Source of the DNA: Bradyrhizobium sp. LLZ17
GTDB lineage: Bacteria; Pseudomonadota; Alphaproteobacteria; Rhizobiales; Xanthobacteraceae
Direction of reading: 5' to 3'
Length of the DNA: 64,000 nt
NCBI RefSeq assembly: GCF_041200145.1
Contig: NZ_CP165734.1
Location: 7,235,001-7,299,000 of the forward strand
A model generated the notes under the pieces. It was given only the letters and a program-made list of their open reading frames with translations. It was not told the DNA's origin and searched no databases. This document shows, one piece after another, positions 43,678-54,383 of the stretch. Within the stretch, counting starts at the first letter, position 1; every line of letters begins with the position of its first letter. The translations under genes and the position numbers were made by a program.

Positions 43678-46600
43678 CCATCAGCGGCGCCACCACCGGC
43701 GTCGAGGCCGGCCAGACCGTCACCGTCAGCCTCAACGGCCACGACTACACCGGCACCGTTGCCGCCGATCACACCTGGTCGACCTCGGTCGCGCAGGCCG
43801 ACGTCGCCGCGCTCAGCGACGGCGGCTCCTACACCGTGCATGCCAGCGTTTCGGATGTCGCCGGCAACCCGGCCGCCGCCGACCACAGCCTCGCGGTCGA
43901 CGAGAGCGCGGCCATCACCATCAACACCATCGCGCTCGACGACGTCGTCAACGCCCTGGAGTCGCAATCCGCCCTGACCATCAGCGGCGCCACCACCGGC
44001 GTCGAGGCCGGCCAGACCGTCACCGTCAGCCTCAACGGCCACGACTACACCGGCACCGTTGCCGCCGATCACACCTGGTCGACCTCGGTCGCGCAGGCCG
44101 ACGTCGCCGCGCTCAGCGACGGCGGCTCCTACACCGTGCATGCCAGCGTTTCGGATGTCGCCGGCAACCCGGCCGCCGCCGACCACAGCCTCGCGGTCGA
44201 CGAGAGCGCGGCCATCACCATCAACACCATCGCGCTCGACGACGTCGTCAACGCCCTGGAGTCGCAATCCGCCCTGACCATCAGCGGCGCCACCACCGGC
44301 GTCGAGGCCGGCCAGACCGTCACCGTCAGCCTCAACGGCCACGACTACACCGGCACCGTTGCCGCCGATCACACCTGGTCGACCTCGGTCGCGCAGGCCG
44401 ACGTCGCCGCGCTCAGCGACGGCGGCTCCTACACCGTGCATGCCAGCGTTTCGGATGTCGCCGGCAACCCGGCCGCCGCCGACCACAGCCTCGCGGTCGA
44501 CGAGAGCGCGGCCATCACCATCAACACCATCGCGCTCGACGACGTCGTCAACGCCCTGGAGTCGCAATCCGCCCTGACCATCAGCGGCGCCACCACCGGC
44601 GTCGAGGCCGGCCAGACCGTCACCGTCAGCCTCAACGGCCACGACTACACCGGCACCGTTGCCGCCGATCACACCTGGTCGACCTCGGTCGCGCAGGCCG
44701 ACGTCGCCGCGCTCAGCGACGGCGGCTCCTACACCGTGCATGCCAGCGTTTCGGATGTCGCCGGCAACCCGGCCGCCGCCGACCACAGCCTCGCGGTCGA
44801 CGAGAGCGCGGCCATCACCATCAACACCATCGCGCTCGACGACGTCGTCAACGCCCTGGAGTCGCAATCCGCCCTGACCATCAGCGGCGCCACCACCGGC
44901 GTCGAGGCCGGCCAGACCGTCACCGTCAGCCTCAACGGCCACGACTACACCGGCACCGTTGCCGCCGATCACACCTGGTCGACCTCGGTCGCGCAGGCCG
45001 ACGTCGCCGCGCTCAGCGACGGCGGCTCCTACACCGTGCATGCCAGCGTTTCGGATGTCGCCGGCAACCCGGCCGCCGCCGACCACAGCCTCGCGGTCGA
45101 CGAGAGCGCGGCCATCACCATCAACACCATCGCGCTCGACGACGTCGTCAACGCCCTGGAGTCGCAATCCGCCCTGACCATCAGCGGCGCCACCACCGGC
45201 GTCGAGGCCGGCCAGACCGTCACCGTCAGCCTCAACGGCCACGACTACACCGGCACCGTTGCCGCCGATCACACCTGGTCGACCTCGGTCGCGCAGGCCG
45301 ACGTCGCCGCGCTCAGCGACGGCGGCTCCTACACCGTGCATGCCAGCGTTTCGGATGTCGCCGGCAACCCGGCCGCCGCCGACCACAGCCTCGCGGTCGA
45401 CGAGAGCGCGGCCATCACCATCAACACCATCGCGCTCGACGACGTCGTCAACGCCCTGGAGTCGCAATCCGCCCTGACCATCAGCGGCGCCACCACCGGC
45501 GTCGAGGCCGGCCAGACCGTCACCGTCAGCCTCAACGGCCACGACTACACCGGCACCGTTGCCGCCGATCACACCTGGTCGACCTCGGTCGCGCAGGCCG
45601 ACGTCGCCGCGCTCAGCGACGGCGGCTCCTACACCGTGCATGCCAGCGTTTCGGATGTCGCCGGCAACCCGGCCGCCGCCGACCACAGCCTCGCGGTCGA
45701 CGAGAGCGCGGCCATCACCATCAACACCATCGCGCTCGACGACGTCGTCAACGCCCTGGAGTCGCAATCCGCCCTGACCATCAGCGGCGCCACCACCGGC
45801 GTCGAGGCCGGCCAGACCGTCACCGTCAGCCTCAACGGCCACGACTACACCGGCACCGTTGCCGCCGATCACACCTGGTCGACCTCGGTCGCGCAGGCCG
45901 ACGTCGCCGCGCTCAGCGACGGCGGCTCCTACACCGTGCATGCCAGCGTTTCGGATGTCGCCGGCAACCCGGCCGCCGCCGACCACAGCCTCGCGGTCGA
46001 CGAGAGCGCGGCCATCACCATCAACACCATCGCGCTCGACGACGTCGTCAACGCCCTGGAGTCGCAATCCGCCCTGACCATCAGCGGCGCCACCACCGGC
46101 GTCGAGGCCGGCCAGACCGTCACCGTCAGCCTCAACGGCCACGACTACACCGGCACCGTTGCCGCCGATCACACCTGGTCGACCTCGGTCGCGCAGGCCG
46201 ACGTCGCCGCGCTCAGCGACGGCGGCTCCTACACCGTGCATGCCAGCGTTTCGGATGTCGCCGGCAACCCGGCCGCCGCCGACCACAGCCTCGCGGTCGA
46301 CGAGAGCGCGGCCATCACCATCAACACCATCGCGCTCGACGACGTCGTCAACGCCCTGGAGTCGCAATCCGCCCTGACCATCAGCGGCGCCACCACCGGC
46401 GTCGAGGCCGGCCAGACCGTCACCGTCAGCCTCAACGGCCACGACTACACCGGCACCGTTGCCGCCGATCACACCTGGTCGACCTCGGTCGCGCAGGCCG
46501 ACGTCGCCGCGCTCAGCGACGGCGGCTCCTACACCGTGCATGCCAGCGTTTCGGATGTCGCCGGCAACCCGGCCGCCGCCGACCACAGCCTCGCGGTCGA

Positions 46601-49600
46601 CGAGAGCGCGGCCATCACCATCAACACCATCGCGCTCGACGACGTCGTCAACGCCCTGGAGTCGCAATCCGCCCTGACCATCAGCGGCGCCACCACCGGC
46701 GTCGAGGCCGGCCAGACCGTCACCGTCAGCCTCAACGGCCACGACTACACCGGCACCGTTGCCGCCGATCACACCTGGTCGACCTCGGTCGCGCAGGCCG
46801 ACGTCGCCGCGCTCAGCGACGGCGGCTCCTACACCGTGCATGCCAGCGTTTCGGATGTCGCCGGCAACCCGGCCGCCGCCGACCACAGCCTCGCGGTCGA
46901 CGAGAGCGCGGCCATCACCATCAACACCATCGCGCTCGACGACGTCGTCAACGCCCTGGAGTCGCAATCCGCCCTGACCATCAGCGGCGCCACCACCGGC
47001 GTCGAGGCCGGCCAGACCGTCACCGTCAGCCTCAACGGCCACGACTACACCGGCACCGTTGCCGCCGATCACACCTGGTCGACCTCGGTCGCGCAGGCCG
47101 ACGTCGCCGCGCTCAGCGACGGCGGCTCCTACACCGTGCATGCCAGCGTTTCGGATGTCGCCGGCAACCCGGCCGCCGCCGACCACAGCCTCGCGGTCGA
47201 CGAGAGCGCGGCCATCACCATCAACACCATCGCGCTCGACGACGTCGTCAACGCCCTGGAGTCGCAATCCGCCCTGACCATCAGCGGCGCCACCACCGGC
47301 GTCGAGGCCGGCCAGACCGTCACCGTCAGCCTCAACGGCCACGACTACACCGGCACCGTTGCCGCCGATCACACCTGGTCGACCTCGGTCGCGCAGGCCG
47401 ACGTCGCCGCGCTCAGCGACGGCGGCTCCTACACCGTGCATGCCAGCGTTTCGGATGTCGCCGGCAACCCGGCCGCCGCCGACCACAGCCTCGCGGTCGA
47501 CGAGAGCGCGGCCATCACCATCAACACCATCGCGCTCGACGACGTCGTCAACGCCCTGGAGTCGCAATCCGCCCTGACCATCAGCGGCGCCACCACCGGC
47601 GTCGAGGCCGGCCAGACCGTCACCGTCAGCCTCAACGGCCACGACTACACCGGCACCGTTGCCGCCGATCACACCTGGTCGACCTCGGTCGCGCAGGCCG
47701 ACGTCGCCGCGCTCAGCGACGGCGGCTCCTACACCGTGCATGCCAGCGTTTCGGATGTCGCCGGCAACCCGGCCGCCGCCGACCACAGCCTCGCGGTCGA
47801 CGAGAGCGCGGCCATCACCATCAACACCATCGCGCTCGACGACGTCGTCAACGCCCTGGAGTCGCAATCCGCCCTGACCATCAGCGGCGCCACCACCGGC
47901 GTCGAGGCCGGCCAGACCGTCACCGTCAGCCTCAACGGCCACGACTACACCGGCACCGTTGCCGCCGATCACACCTGGTCGACCTCGGTCGCGCAGGCCG
48001 ACGTCGCCGCGCTCAGCGACGGCGGCTCCTACACCGTGCATGCCAGCGTTTCGGATGTCGCCGGCAACCCGGCCGCCGCCGACCACAGCCTCGCGGTCGA
48101 CGAGAGCGCGGCCATCACCATCAACACCATCGCGCTCGACGACGTCGTCAACGCCCTGGAGTCGCAATCCGCCCTGACCATCAGCGGCGCCACCACCGGC
48201 GTCGAGGCCGGCCAGACCGTCACCGTCAGCCTCAACGGCCACGACTACACCGGCACCGTTGCCGCCGATCACACCTGGTCGACCTCGGTCGCGCAGGCCG
48301 ACGTCGCCGCGCTCAGCGACGGCGGCTCCTACACCGTGCATGCCAGCGTTTCGGATGTCGCCGGCAACCCGGCCGCCGCCGACCACAGCCTCGCGGTCGA
48401 CGAGAGCGCGGCCATCACCATCAACACCATCGCGCTCGACGACGTCGTCAACGCCCTGGAGTCGCAATCCGCCCTGACCATCAGCGGCGCCACCACCGGC
48501 GTCGAGGCCGGCCAGACCGTCACCGTCAGCCTCAACGGCCACGACTACACCGGCACCGTTGCCGCCGATCACACCTGGTCGACCTCGGTCGCGCAGGCCG
48601 ACGTCGCCGCGCTCAGCGACGGCGGCTCCTACACCGTGCATGCCAGCGTTTCGGATGTCGCCGGCAACCCGGCCGCCGCCGACCACAGCCTCGCGGTCGA
48701 CGAGAGCGCGGCCATCACCATCAACACCATCGCGCTCGACGACGTCGTCAACGCCCTGGAGTCGCAATCCGCCCTGACCATCAGCGGCGCCACCACCGGC
48801 GTCGAGGCCGGCCAGACCGTCACCGTCAGCCTCAACGGCCACGACTACACCGGCACCGTTGCCGCCGATCACACCTGGTCGACCTCGGTCGCGCAGGCCG
48901 ACGTCGCCGCGCTCAGCGACGGCGGCTCCTACACCGTGCATGCCAGCGTTTCGGATGTCGCCGGCAACCCGGCCGCCGCCGACCACAGCCTCGCGGTCGA
49001 CGAGAGCGCGGCCATCACCATCAACACCATCGCGCTCGACGACGTCGTCAACGCCCTGGAGTCGCAATCCGCCCTGACCATCAGCGGCGCCACCACCGGC
49101 GTCGAGGCCGGCCAGACCGTCACCGTCAGCCTCAACGGCCACGACTACACCGGCACCGTTGCCGCCGATCACACCTGGTCGACCTCGGTCGCGCAGGCCG
49201 ACGTCGCCGCGCTCAGCGACGGCGGCTCCTACACCGTGCATGCCAGCGTTTCGGATGTCGCCGGCAACCCGGCCGCCGCCGACCACAGCCTCGCGGTCGA
49301 CGAGAGCGCGGCCATCACCATCAACACCATCGCGCTCGACGACGTCGTCAACGCCCTGGAGTCGCAATCCGCCCTGACCATCAGCGGCGCCACCACCGGC
49401 GTCGAGGCCGGCCAGACCGTCACCGTCAGCCTCAACGGCCACGACTACACCGGCACCGTTGCCGCCGATCACACCTGGTCGACCTCGGTCGCGCAGGCCG
49501 ACGTCGCCGCGCTCAGCGACGGCGGCTCCTACACCGTGCATGCCAGCGTTTCGGATGTCGCCGGCAACCCGGCCGCCGCCGACCACAGCCTCGCGGTCGA

Positions 49601-50213
49601 CGAGAGCGCGGCCATCACCATCAACACCATCGCGCTCGACGACGTCGTCAACGCCCTGGAGTCGCAATCCGCCCTGACCATCAGCGGCGCCACCACCGGC
49701 GTCGAGGCCGGCCAGACCGTCACCGTCAGCCTCAACGGCCACGACTACACCGGCACCGTTGCCGCCGATCACACCTGGTCGACCTCGGTCGCGCAGGCCG
49801 ACGTCGCCGCGCTCAGCGACGGCGGCTCCTACACCGTGCATGCCAGCGTTTCGGATGTCGCCGGCAACCCGGCCGCCGCCGACCACAGCCTCGCGGTCGA
49901 CGAGAGCGCGGCCATCACCATCAACACCATCGCGCTCGACGACGTCGTCAACGCCCTGGAGTCGCAATCCGCCCTGACCATCAGCGGCGCCACCACCGGC
50001 GTCGAGGCCGGCCAGACCGTCACCGTCAGCCTCAACGGCCACGACTACACCGGCACCGTTGCCGCCGATCACACCTGGTCGACCTCGGTCGCGCAGGCCG
50101 ACGTCGCCGCGCTCAGCGACGGCGGCTCCTACACCGTGCATGCCAGCGTTTCGGATGTCGCCGGCAACCCGGCCGCCGCCGACCACAGCCTCGCGGTCGA
50201 CGAGAGCGCGGCC
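36328..50213 (+). repeat. B-type Ig-like repeats, 46 units of 300 bp, sequence-identical
   Basis: Units in the ATCAACACC phase begin at 36421 and recur every 300 bp to 42721 (22 units), then at 43019 and 43319, then from 43620 every 300 bp to 49920 (22 units). Apart from the two indels in the centre I see no base difference between copies. Each encodes a 100-aa module (ALTISGATTGVEAGQTVTV, GHDYTGTVAADHTWSTSV, GSYTVHASVSDVAGNPAA). Total array about 13.9 kb. Confidence 0.95.
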
Positions 50214-53200
50214 ACGCTTGCGGTCACCGCGATTGCGCCGGACAACGGCACCAGCGGCAGCGACTTCATCACCAACACCACGACGGTGTCGGTCAGCGGC
50301 ACCATCGACGTCGCGGATGCGAGCCGCAGCGTCACGGTGAAGGACGGCACGACCACGCTGGGGACGACCACGGCGGACGCGAGCGGCAACTGGACGCTGG
50401 CGGGCGTGACGCTGGCGCCGGGCAGCCACAGCCTGACGGCCTCGGCGACCGACGTTGCCGGCAATCTCGGCACCTCGACGGCGCAGTCGGTGACGATCGA
50501 CACCACGGCACCGACGCTTGCGGTCACCGCGATTGCGCCGGACAACGGCACCAGCGGCAGCGACTTCATCACCAACACCACGACGGTGTCGGTCAGCGGC
50601 ACCATCGACGTCGCGGATGCGAGCCGCAGCGTCACGGTGAAGGACGGCACGACCACGCTGGGAACGACCACGGCGGACGCGAGCGGCAACTGGACGCTGG
50701 CGGGCGTGACGCTGGCGCCGGGCAGCCACAGCCTGACGGCCTCGGCGACCGACGTTGCCGGCAATCTCGGCACCTCGACGGCGCAGTCGGTGACGATCGA
50801 CACCACGGCACCGACGCTTGCGGTCACCGCGATTGCGCCGGACAACGGCACCAGCGGCAGCGACTTCATCACCAACACCACGACGGTGTCGGTCAGCGGC
50901 ACCATCGACGTCGCGGATGCGAGCCGCAGCGTCACGGTGAAGGACGGCACGACCACGCTGGGGACGACCACGGCGGACGCGAGCGGCAACTGGACGCTGG
51001 CGGGCGTGACGCTGGCGCCGGGCAGCCACAGCCTGACGGCCTCGGCGACCGACGTTGCCGGCAATCTCGGTACCTCGACGGCGCAGTCGGTGACGATCGA
51101 CACCACGGCACCGACGCTTGCGGTCACCGCGATTGCGCCGGACAACGGCACCAGCGGCAGCGACTTCATCACCAACACCACGACGGTGTCGGTCAGCGGC
51201 ACCATCGACGTCGCGGATGCGAGCCGCAGCGTCACGGTGAAGGACGGCACGACCACGCTGGGGACGACCACGGCGGACGCGAGCGGCAACTGGACGCTGG
51301 CGGGCGTGACGCTGGCGCCGGGCAGCCACAGCCTGACGGCCTCGGCGACCGACGTTGCCGGCAATCTCGGCACCTCGACGGCGCAGTCGGTGACGATCGA
51401 CACCACGGCACCGACGCTTGCGGTCACCGCGATTGCGCCGGACAACGGCACCAGCGGCAGCGACTTCATCACCAACACCACGACGGTGTCGGTCAGCGGC
51501 ACCATCGACGTCGCGGATGCGAGCCGCAGCGTCACGGTGAAGGACGGCACGACCACGCTGGGAACGACCACGGCGGACGCGAGCGGCAACTGGACGCTGG
51601 CGGGCGTGACGCTGGCGCCGGGCAGCCACAGCCTGACGGCCTCGGCGACCGACGTTGCCGGCAATCTCGGCACCTCGACGGCGCAGTCGGTGACGATCGA
51701 CACCACGGCACCGACGCTTGCGGTCACCGCGATTGCGCCGGACAACGGCACCAGCGGCAGCGACTTCATCACCAACACCACGACGGTGTCGGTCAGCGGC
51801 ACCATCGACGTCGCGGATGCGAGCCGCAGCGTCACGGTGAAGGACGGCATGACCACGCTGGGGACGACCACGGCGGACGCGAGCGGCAACTGGACGCTGG
51901 CGGGCGTGACGCTGGCGCCGGGCAGCCACAGCCTGACGGCCTCGGCGACCGACGTTGCCGGCAATCTCGGCACCTCGACGGCGCAGTCGGTGACGATCGA
52001 CACCACGGCACCGAGCAGTTTGGCGACCAAGACTTTGAGTCTTGCCGCCGGCAGCGACTCCGGTAGCAGCAGCAGTGACAATATTACCAACGTCAATACG
52101 CCAAGCGTAACGGTGAGCAGCTTGGCTGGAACGGCGATGGCGGTGGGCGACATTATCAAAATCATCGACACCAGCAATGGCAACGCAGTGGTGGGTAGCT
52201 ACACGGTCGTTTCTGGTGATTTGACCGGTGGCACCTGGAATGGAACGACCAAGAACATCACCACCAGTACCCTGACGGATGGCGCTCATAACCTGAAAGT
52301 GGAGTTGGTGGATTTGGCCGGCAACGTGGGTACGGTCAGCACCGCCGCGCTGGGCGTGACGATCGACACCAGCGCGGGGGCACCGTCGGCGCTTGACCTT
52401 GCGGCCGCCGACGATACCGGGTCGAGCAACACCGACAATATCACCAAGAACACGTCTGCCCTAACCATCAGCGGTTCGGGAGAGAACGGGGCGACGGTGA
52501 CGCTGTTCGACGACGCCAACAACAACGGCGTGGTCAATGCAGGCGAGAGCCTGGGCACAGCAACGGTATCCGGAGGCACGTTCACCCTGGACGTTTCCCT
52601 GGCGGCTAGTGCCACCCATAATATCCGGGCGATCCAGACCGACGTTGCGGGTAATGTGAGCATCGCCTCGACCAGCCACGCGCTGGACATCACGGTCGAC
52701 ACTACGGCGCCGAATGCGCCTTCGAGTTTGAGCTACAACCAGACGACACATACGATTACGGGATCCGCAGAAGCGAACTCTACGATCACTGTTACGGTGC
52801 AGGGTACCAATGAAGGTACCGGAACAACTGGCACTGGCGGCACTTTCTCGGTTCCGCTTGCCCCGACTTGGCCCGGGACTAAGTCAATTTCTGTTACCGC
52901 TACTGACGCGGCTGGGAACACGAGCTCGGCTGGCGCAATATCGTCGCAGTATCCAGCCGGTGTCACAGGATCTGAGATCAATCTCGCACTTGATAATCCG
53001 CACGACGGGATTGGCGAGTTTACTGTATCAATCCACGGTTTACCTTCAGGTTGGTCATTAGATGCCGGTAATCGCGTGGACGGAGACACTTGGACGCTAG
53101 TGTCCAACGATCTTTCGTCTCTGATGGTTATGCCGGACTCTGGATTTATCGGAGCGCTAGTGCTTCAGGTGCAGGAGACCTGGACATATCAAGACGGCAC

Positions 53201-54383
53201 AGGAGGGTATGCTCTTATTTTAAACAATGTAGAGGCTTATGCCCCCGGCTCGCCTATCTTCGCCATCTCAGGTGACGATAACTTGACCGCCTCAAGCGGC
53301 CACGATCTGCTCGTCTTCTCACAACCGATCGGCAACGACGTGGTGCACAGCTTCGATGTATCCGCTGATACCCTCGATTTGATCGGGTACTCAGGCTTTA
53401 CGACCTTCGTCGATCTCCAGGCCCACACTGCCGATGACGCCAGCGGCAACGCGGTCATCACGGTGACCGATGGCCAGACCATCACGCTCGAGGGCGTGCA
53501 CGCAGCAGATCTTACATCGTCCAACTTCGAATTCGATGTCACGCCAACAACGGAAAATCCGGGCGCGATGACGATTGGCGACGGCGCAATGCTGCCACTG
53601 ACCGGCGAAATCCATAATACCGGGACCATCTCGCTGCAGTCGACGGGAGATCAGACCACTTTGGAGCTGATCGAGCACGGCATCACACTCGACGGCGGTG
53701 GGCAGCTCGTGCTGTCCGACGATGCTGATAACTACGTGGTTGGATCGGTGTCGGACGTCACGTTTACCAACGTCGACAACACCATCTCGGGTGCCGGCCA
53801 CCTCGGCGACGGCATGATGATCCTGGTGAACGAGGGCACCATCATTGCCAACGTGACCAATAGTCTCGAGATCGACACCGGTACCAACACCATCGTGAAC
53901 TCCGGAACACTGGAGGCGACCGGCAGCGGCGGCCTGGTGATCGAGAGCGCGGTCGCCAACTCCGGCCTGCTCTGGGCCAACGGCGGCACTGTGACCGCGC
54001 AGGCTGAGGTCACCGGATCGGGCACCGCGGAGATCAGCGGGACTGGAACCATGGAGTTCGGAGCCGCTTCGAGCGCGAACGTCATCTTTGACGCGACCGC
54101 CACCGGTCACCTGATCCTGGATGATGCCTTCCATTTCACCGGAACGGTTGGTGGGCTTGCGGCCAACGACGATATCGATCTCAAGGGGTTCGCTTTCGGT
54201 GCAGGCACCACCGTGACTTTCGCCGAGAACCAGGCCGGGAGCGGCGGCACTTTGACGGTGTCGGATGGAGGTCACACGGCCAACATTGTCCTGCTCGGGC
54301 AGTACGATCCGACGGGCTTCAACGAAAAGGCAGACACCACCACGGGCACGGTGATCAGCTATGATCCGCACCACATCGCCTAG
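43158..54383 (+). CDS. Giant Ig-repeat T1SS adhesin, C-terminal part
   Basis: This is the continuation of the adhesin gene at 32680; the real reading in this frame begins after the 1-nt gain near 43375, and the apparent ATG at 43158 is out of phase with the protein. It has 22 more B units, then six C units (TLAVTAIAPDNGTSGSDFIT type), then two or three unique Ig-like modules (for example ALTISGSGENGATVTLFDDA). A second RTX-like segment follows (ISGDDNLTASSGHDLLVFSQ). The end is acidic and Gly/Thr-rich (VTFAENQAGSGGTLTVSDGG then HTANIVLLGQYDPTGF), typical of rhizobial T1SS substrates. Lys/Arg are scarce and Cys absent in this part, as expected for such proteins. Confidence 0.88.
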   Translation: MPPITPGRPRSRRPTSPRSATAAPTPCMPAFRMSPATRPPPTTASRSTRARPSPSTPSRSTTSSTPWSRNPPWTISGATTGVEAGQTVTVSLNGHDYTGTVAADHTWSTSVAQADVAALSDGGSYTVHASVSDVAGNPAAADHSLAVDESAAITINTIALDDVVNALESQSALTISGATTGVEAGQTVTVSLNGHDYTGTVAADHTWSTSVAQADVAALSDGGSYTVHASVSDVAGNPAAADHSLAVDESAAITINTIALDDVVNALESQSALTISGATTGVEAGQTVTVSLNGHDYTGTVAADHTWSTSVAQADVAALSDGGSYTVHASVSDVAGNPAAADHSLAVDESAAITINTIALDDVVNALESQSALTISGATTGVEAGQTVTVSLNGHDYTGTVAADHTWSTSVAQADVAALSDGGSYTVHASVSDVAGNPAAADHSLAVDESAAITINTIALDDVVNALESQSALTISGATTGVEAGQTVTVSLNGHDYTGTVAADHTWSTSVAQADVAALSDGGSYTVHASVSDVAGNPAAADHSLAVDESAAITINTIALDDVVNALESQSALTISGATTGVEAGQTVTVSLNGHDYTGTVAADHTWSTSVAQADVAALSDGGSYTVHASVSDVAGNPAAADHSLAVDESAAITINTIALDDVVNALESQSALTISGATTGVEAGQTVTVSLNGHDYTGTVAADHTWSTSVAQADVAALSDGGSYTVHASVSDVAGNPAAADHSLAVDESAAITINTIALDDVVNALESQSALTISGATTGVEAGQTVTVSLNGHDYTGTVAADHTWSTSVAQADVAALSDGGSYTVHASVSDVAGNPAAADHSLAVDESAAITINTIALDDVVNALESQSALTISGATTGVEAGQTVTVSLNGHDYTGTVAADHTWSTSVAQADVAALSDGGSYTVHASVSDVAGNPAAADHSLAVDESAAITINTIALDDVVNALESQSALTISGATTGVEAGQTVTVSLNGHDYTGTVAADHTWSTSVAQADVAALSDGGSYTVHASVSDVAGNPAAADHSLAVDESAAITINTIALDDVVNALESQSALTISGATTGVEAGQTVTVSLNGHDYTGTVAADHTWSTSVAQADVAALSDGGSYTVHASVSDVAGNPAAADHSLAVDESAAITINTIALDDVVNALESQSALTISGATTGVEAGQTVTVSLNGHDYTGTVAADHTWSTSVAQADVAALSDGGSYTVHASVSDVAGNPAAADHSLAVDESAAITINTIALDDVVNALESQSALTISGATTGVEAGQTVTVSLNGHDYTGTVAADHTWSTSVAQADVAALSDGGSYTVHASVSDVAGNPAAADHSLAVDESAAITINTIALDDVVNALESQSALTISGATTGVEAGQTVTVSLNGHDYTGTVAADHTWSTSVAQADVAALSDGGSYTVHASVSDVAGNPAAADHSLAVDESAAITINTIALDDVVNALESQSALTISGATTGVEAGQTVTVSLNGHDYTGTVAADHTWSTSVAQADVAALSDGGSYTVHASVSDVAGNPAAADHSLAVDESAAITINTIALDDVVNALESQSALTISGATTGVEAGQTVTVSLNGHDYTGTVAADHTWSTSVAQADVAALSDGGSYTVHASVSDVAGNPAAADHSLAVDESAAITINTIALDDVVNALESQSALTISGATTGVEAGQTVTVSLNGHDYTGTVAADHTWSTSVAQADVAALSDGGSYTVHASVSDVAGNPAAADHSLAVDESAAITINTIALDDVVNALESQSALTISGATTGVEAGQTVTVSLNGHDYTGTVAADHTWSTSVAQADVAALSDGGSYTVHASVSDVAGNPAAADHSLAVDESAAITINTIALDDVVNALESQSALTISGATTGVEAGQTVTVSLNGHDYTGTVAADHTWSTSVAQADVAALSDGGSYTVHASVSDVAGNPAAADHSLAVDESAAITINTIALDDVVNALESQSALTISGATTGVEAGQTVTVSLNGHDYTGTVAADHTWSTSVAQADVAALSDGGSYTVHASVSDVAGNPAAADHSLAVDESAAITINTIALDDVVNALESQSALTISGATTGVEAGQTVTVSLNGHDYTGTVAADHTWSTSVAQADVAALSDGGSYTVHASVSDVAGNPAAADHSLAVDESAAITINTIALDDVVNALESQSALTISGATTGVEAGQTVTVSLNGHDYTGTVAADHTWSTSVAQADVAALSDGGSYTVHASVSDVAGNPAAADHSLAVDESAAITINTIALDDVVNALESQSALTISGATTGVEAGQTVTVSLNGHDYTGTVAADHTWSTSVAQADVAALSDGGSYTVHASVSDVAGNPAAADHSLAVDESAATLAVTAIAPDNGTSGSDFITNTTTVSVSGTIDVADASRSVTVKDGTTTLGTTTADASGNWTLAGVTLAPGSHSLTASATDVAGNLGTSTAQSVTIDTTAPTLAVTAIAPDNGTSGSDFITNTTTVSVSGTIDVADASRSVTVKDGTTTLGTTTADASGNWTLAGVTLAPGSHSLTASATDVAGNLGTSTAQSVTIDTTAPTLAVTAIAPDNGTSGSDFITNTTTVSVSGTIDVADASRSVTVKDGTTTLGTTTADASGNWTLAGVTLAPGSHSLTASATDVAGNLGTSTAQSVTIDTTAPTLAVTAIAPDNGTSGSDFITNTTTVSVSGTIDVADASRSVTVKDGTTTLGTTTADASGNWTLAGVTLAPGSHSLTASATDVAGNLGTSTAQSVTIDTTAPTLAVTAIAPDNGTSGSDFITNTTTVSVSGTIDVADASRSVTVKDGTTTLGTTTADASGNWTLAGVTLAPGSHSLTASATDVAGNLGTSTAQSVTIDTTAPTLAVTAIAPDNGTSGSDFITNTTTVSVSGTIDVADASRSVTVKDGMTTLGTTTADASGNWTLAGVTLAPGSHSLTASATDVAGNLGTSTAQSVTIDTTAPSSLATKTLSLAAGSDSGSSSSDNITNVNTPSVTVSSLAGTAMAVGDIIKIIDTSNGNAVVGSYTVVSGDLTGGTWNGTTKNITTSTLTDGAHNLKVELVDLAGNVGTVSTAALGVTIDTSAGAPSALDLAAADDTGSSNTDNITKNTSALTISGSGENGATVTLFDDANNNGVVNAGESLGTATVSGGTFTLDVSLAASATHNIRAIQTDVAGNVSIASTSHALDITVDTTAPNAPSSLSYNQTTHTITGSAEANSTITVTVQGTNEGTGTTGTGGTFSVPLAPTWPGTKSISVTATDAAGNTSSAGAISSQYPAGVTGSEINLALDNPHDGIGEFTVSIHGLPSGWSLDAGNRVDGDTWTLVSNDLSSLMVMPDSGFIGALVLQVQETWTYQDGTGGYALILNNVEAYAPGSPIFAISGDDNLTASSGHDLLVFSQPIGNDVVHSFDVSADTLDLIGYSGFTTFVDLQAHTADDASGNAVITVTDGQTITLEGVHAADLTSSNFEFDVTPTTENPGAMTIGDGAMLPLTGEIHNTGTISLQSTGDQTTLELIEHGITLDGGGQLVLSDDADNYVVGSVSDVTFTNVDNTISGAGHLGDGMMILVNEGTIIANVTNSLEIDTGTNTIVNSGTLEATGSGGLVIESAVANSGLLWANGGTVTAQAEVTGSGTAEISGTGTMEFGAASSANVIFDATATGHLILDDAFHFTGTVGGLAANDDIDLKGFAFGAGTTVTFAENQAGSGGTLTVSDGGHTANIVLLGQYDPTGFNEKADTTTGTVISYDPHHIA
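50214..52013 (+). repeat. C-type Ig-like repeats, six units of 300 bp
   Basis: Units start at 50214, 50514, 50814, 51114, 51414 and 51714. They encode 100-aa modules (SVSGTIDVADASRSVTVKDG, GNWTLAGVTLAPGSHSLTAS, DVAGNLGTSTAQSVTIDTTA). Unlike B they carry scattered single-base differences (for example GGGACG/GGAACG, GGCACC/GGTACC, and ACG to ATG at about 51849-51851 giving Thr-to-Met). Confidence 0.95.

Noticed and set aside
36328..50213. CRISPR array or satellite DNA as the explanation for the repeat block
   Set aside because: Units are 300 bp, contiguous without spacers, and encode Ig-like modules in phase with the flanking protein.
36330..50340. Dozens of 68- and 72-codon ORFs recurring every 300 bp on both strands
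   Set aside because: Each is the same shadow frame of the B unit and has no independent support.
42860..52066. 3,068-codon Arg/His-rich plus-strand frame through the repeat array
   Set aside because: Out-of-frame reading of the repeats. Only the one to two units between the central indels are in the correct adhesin phase in this frame.
43347..52289. 2,980-codon open frame on the minus strand
   Set aside because: Same reason: antisense shadow of the B and C arrays.
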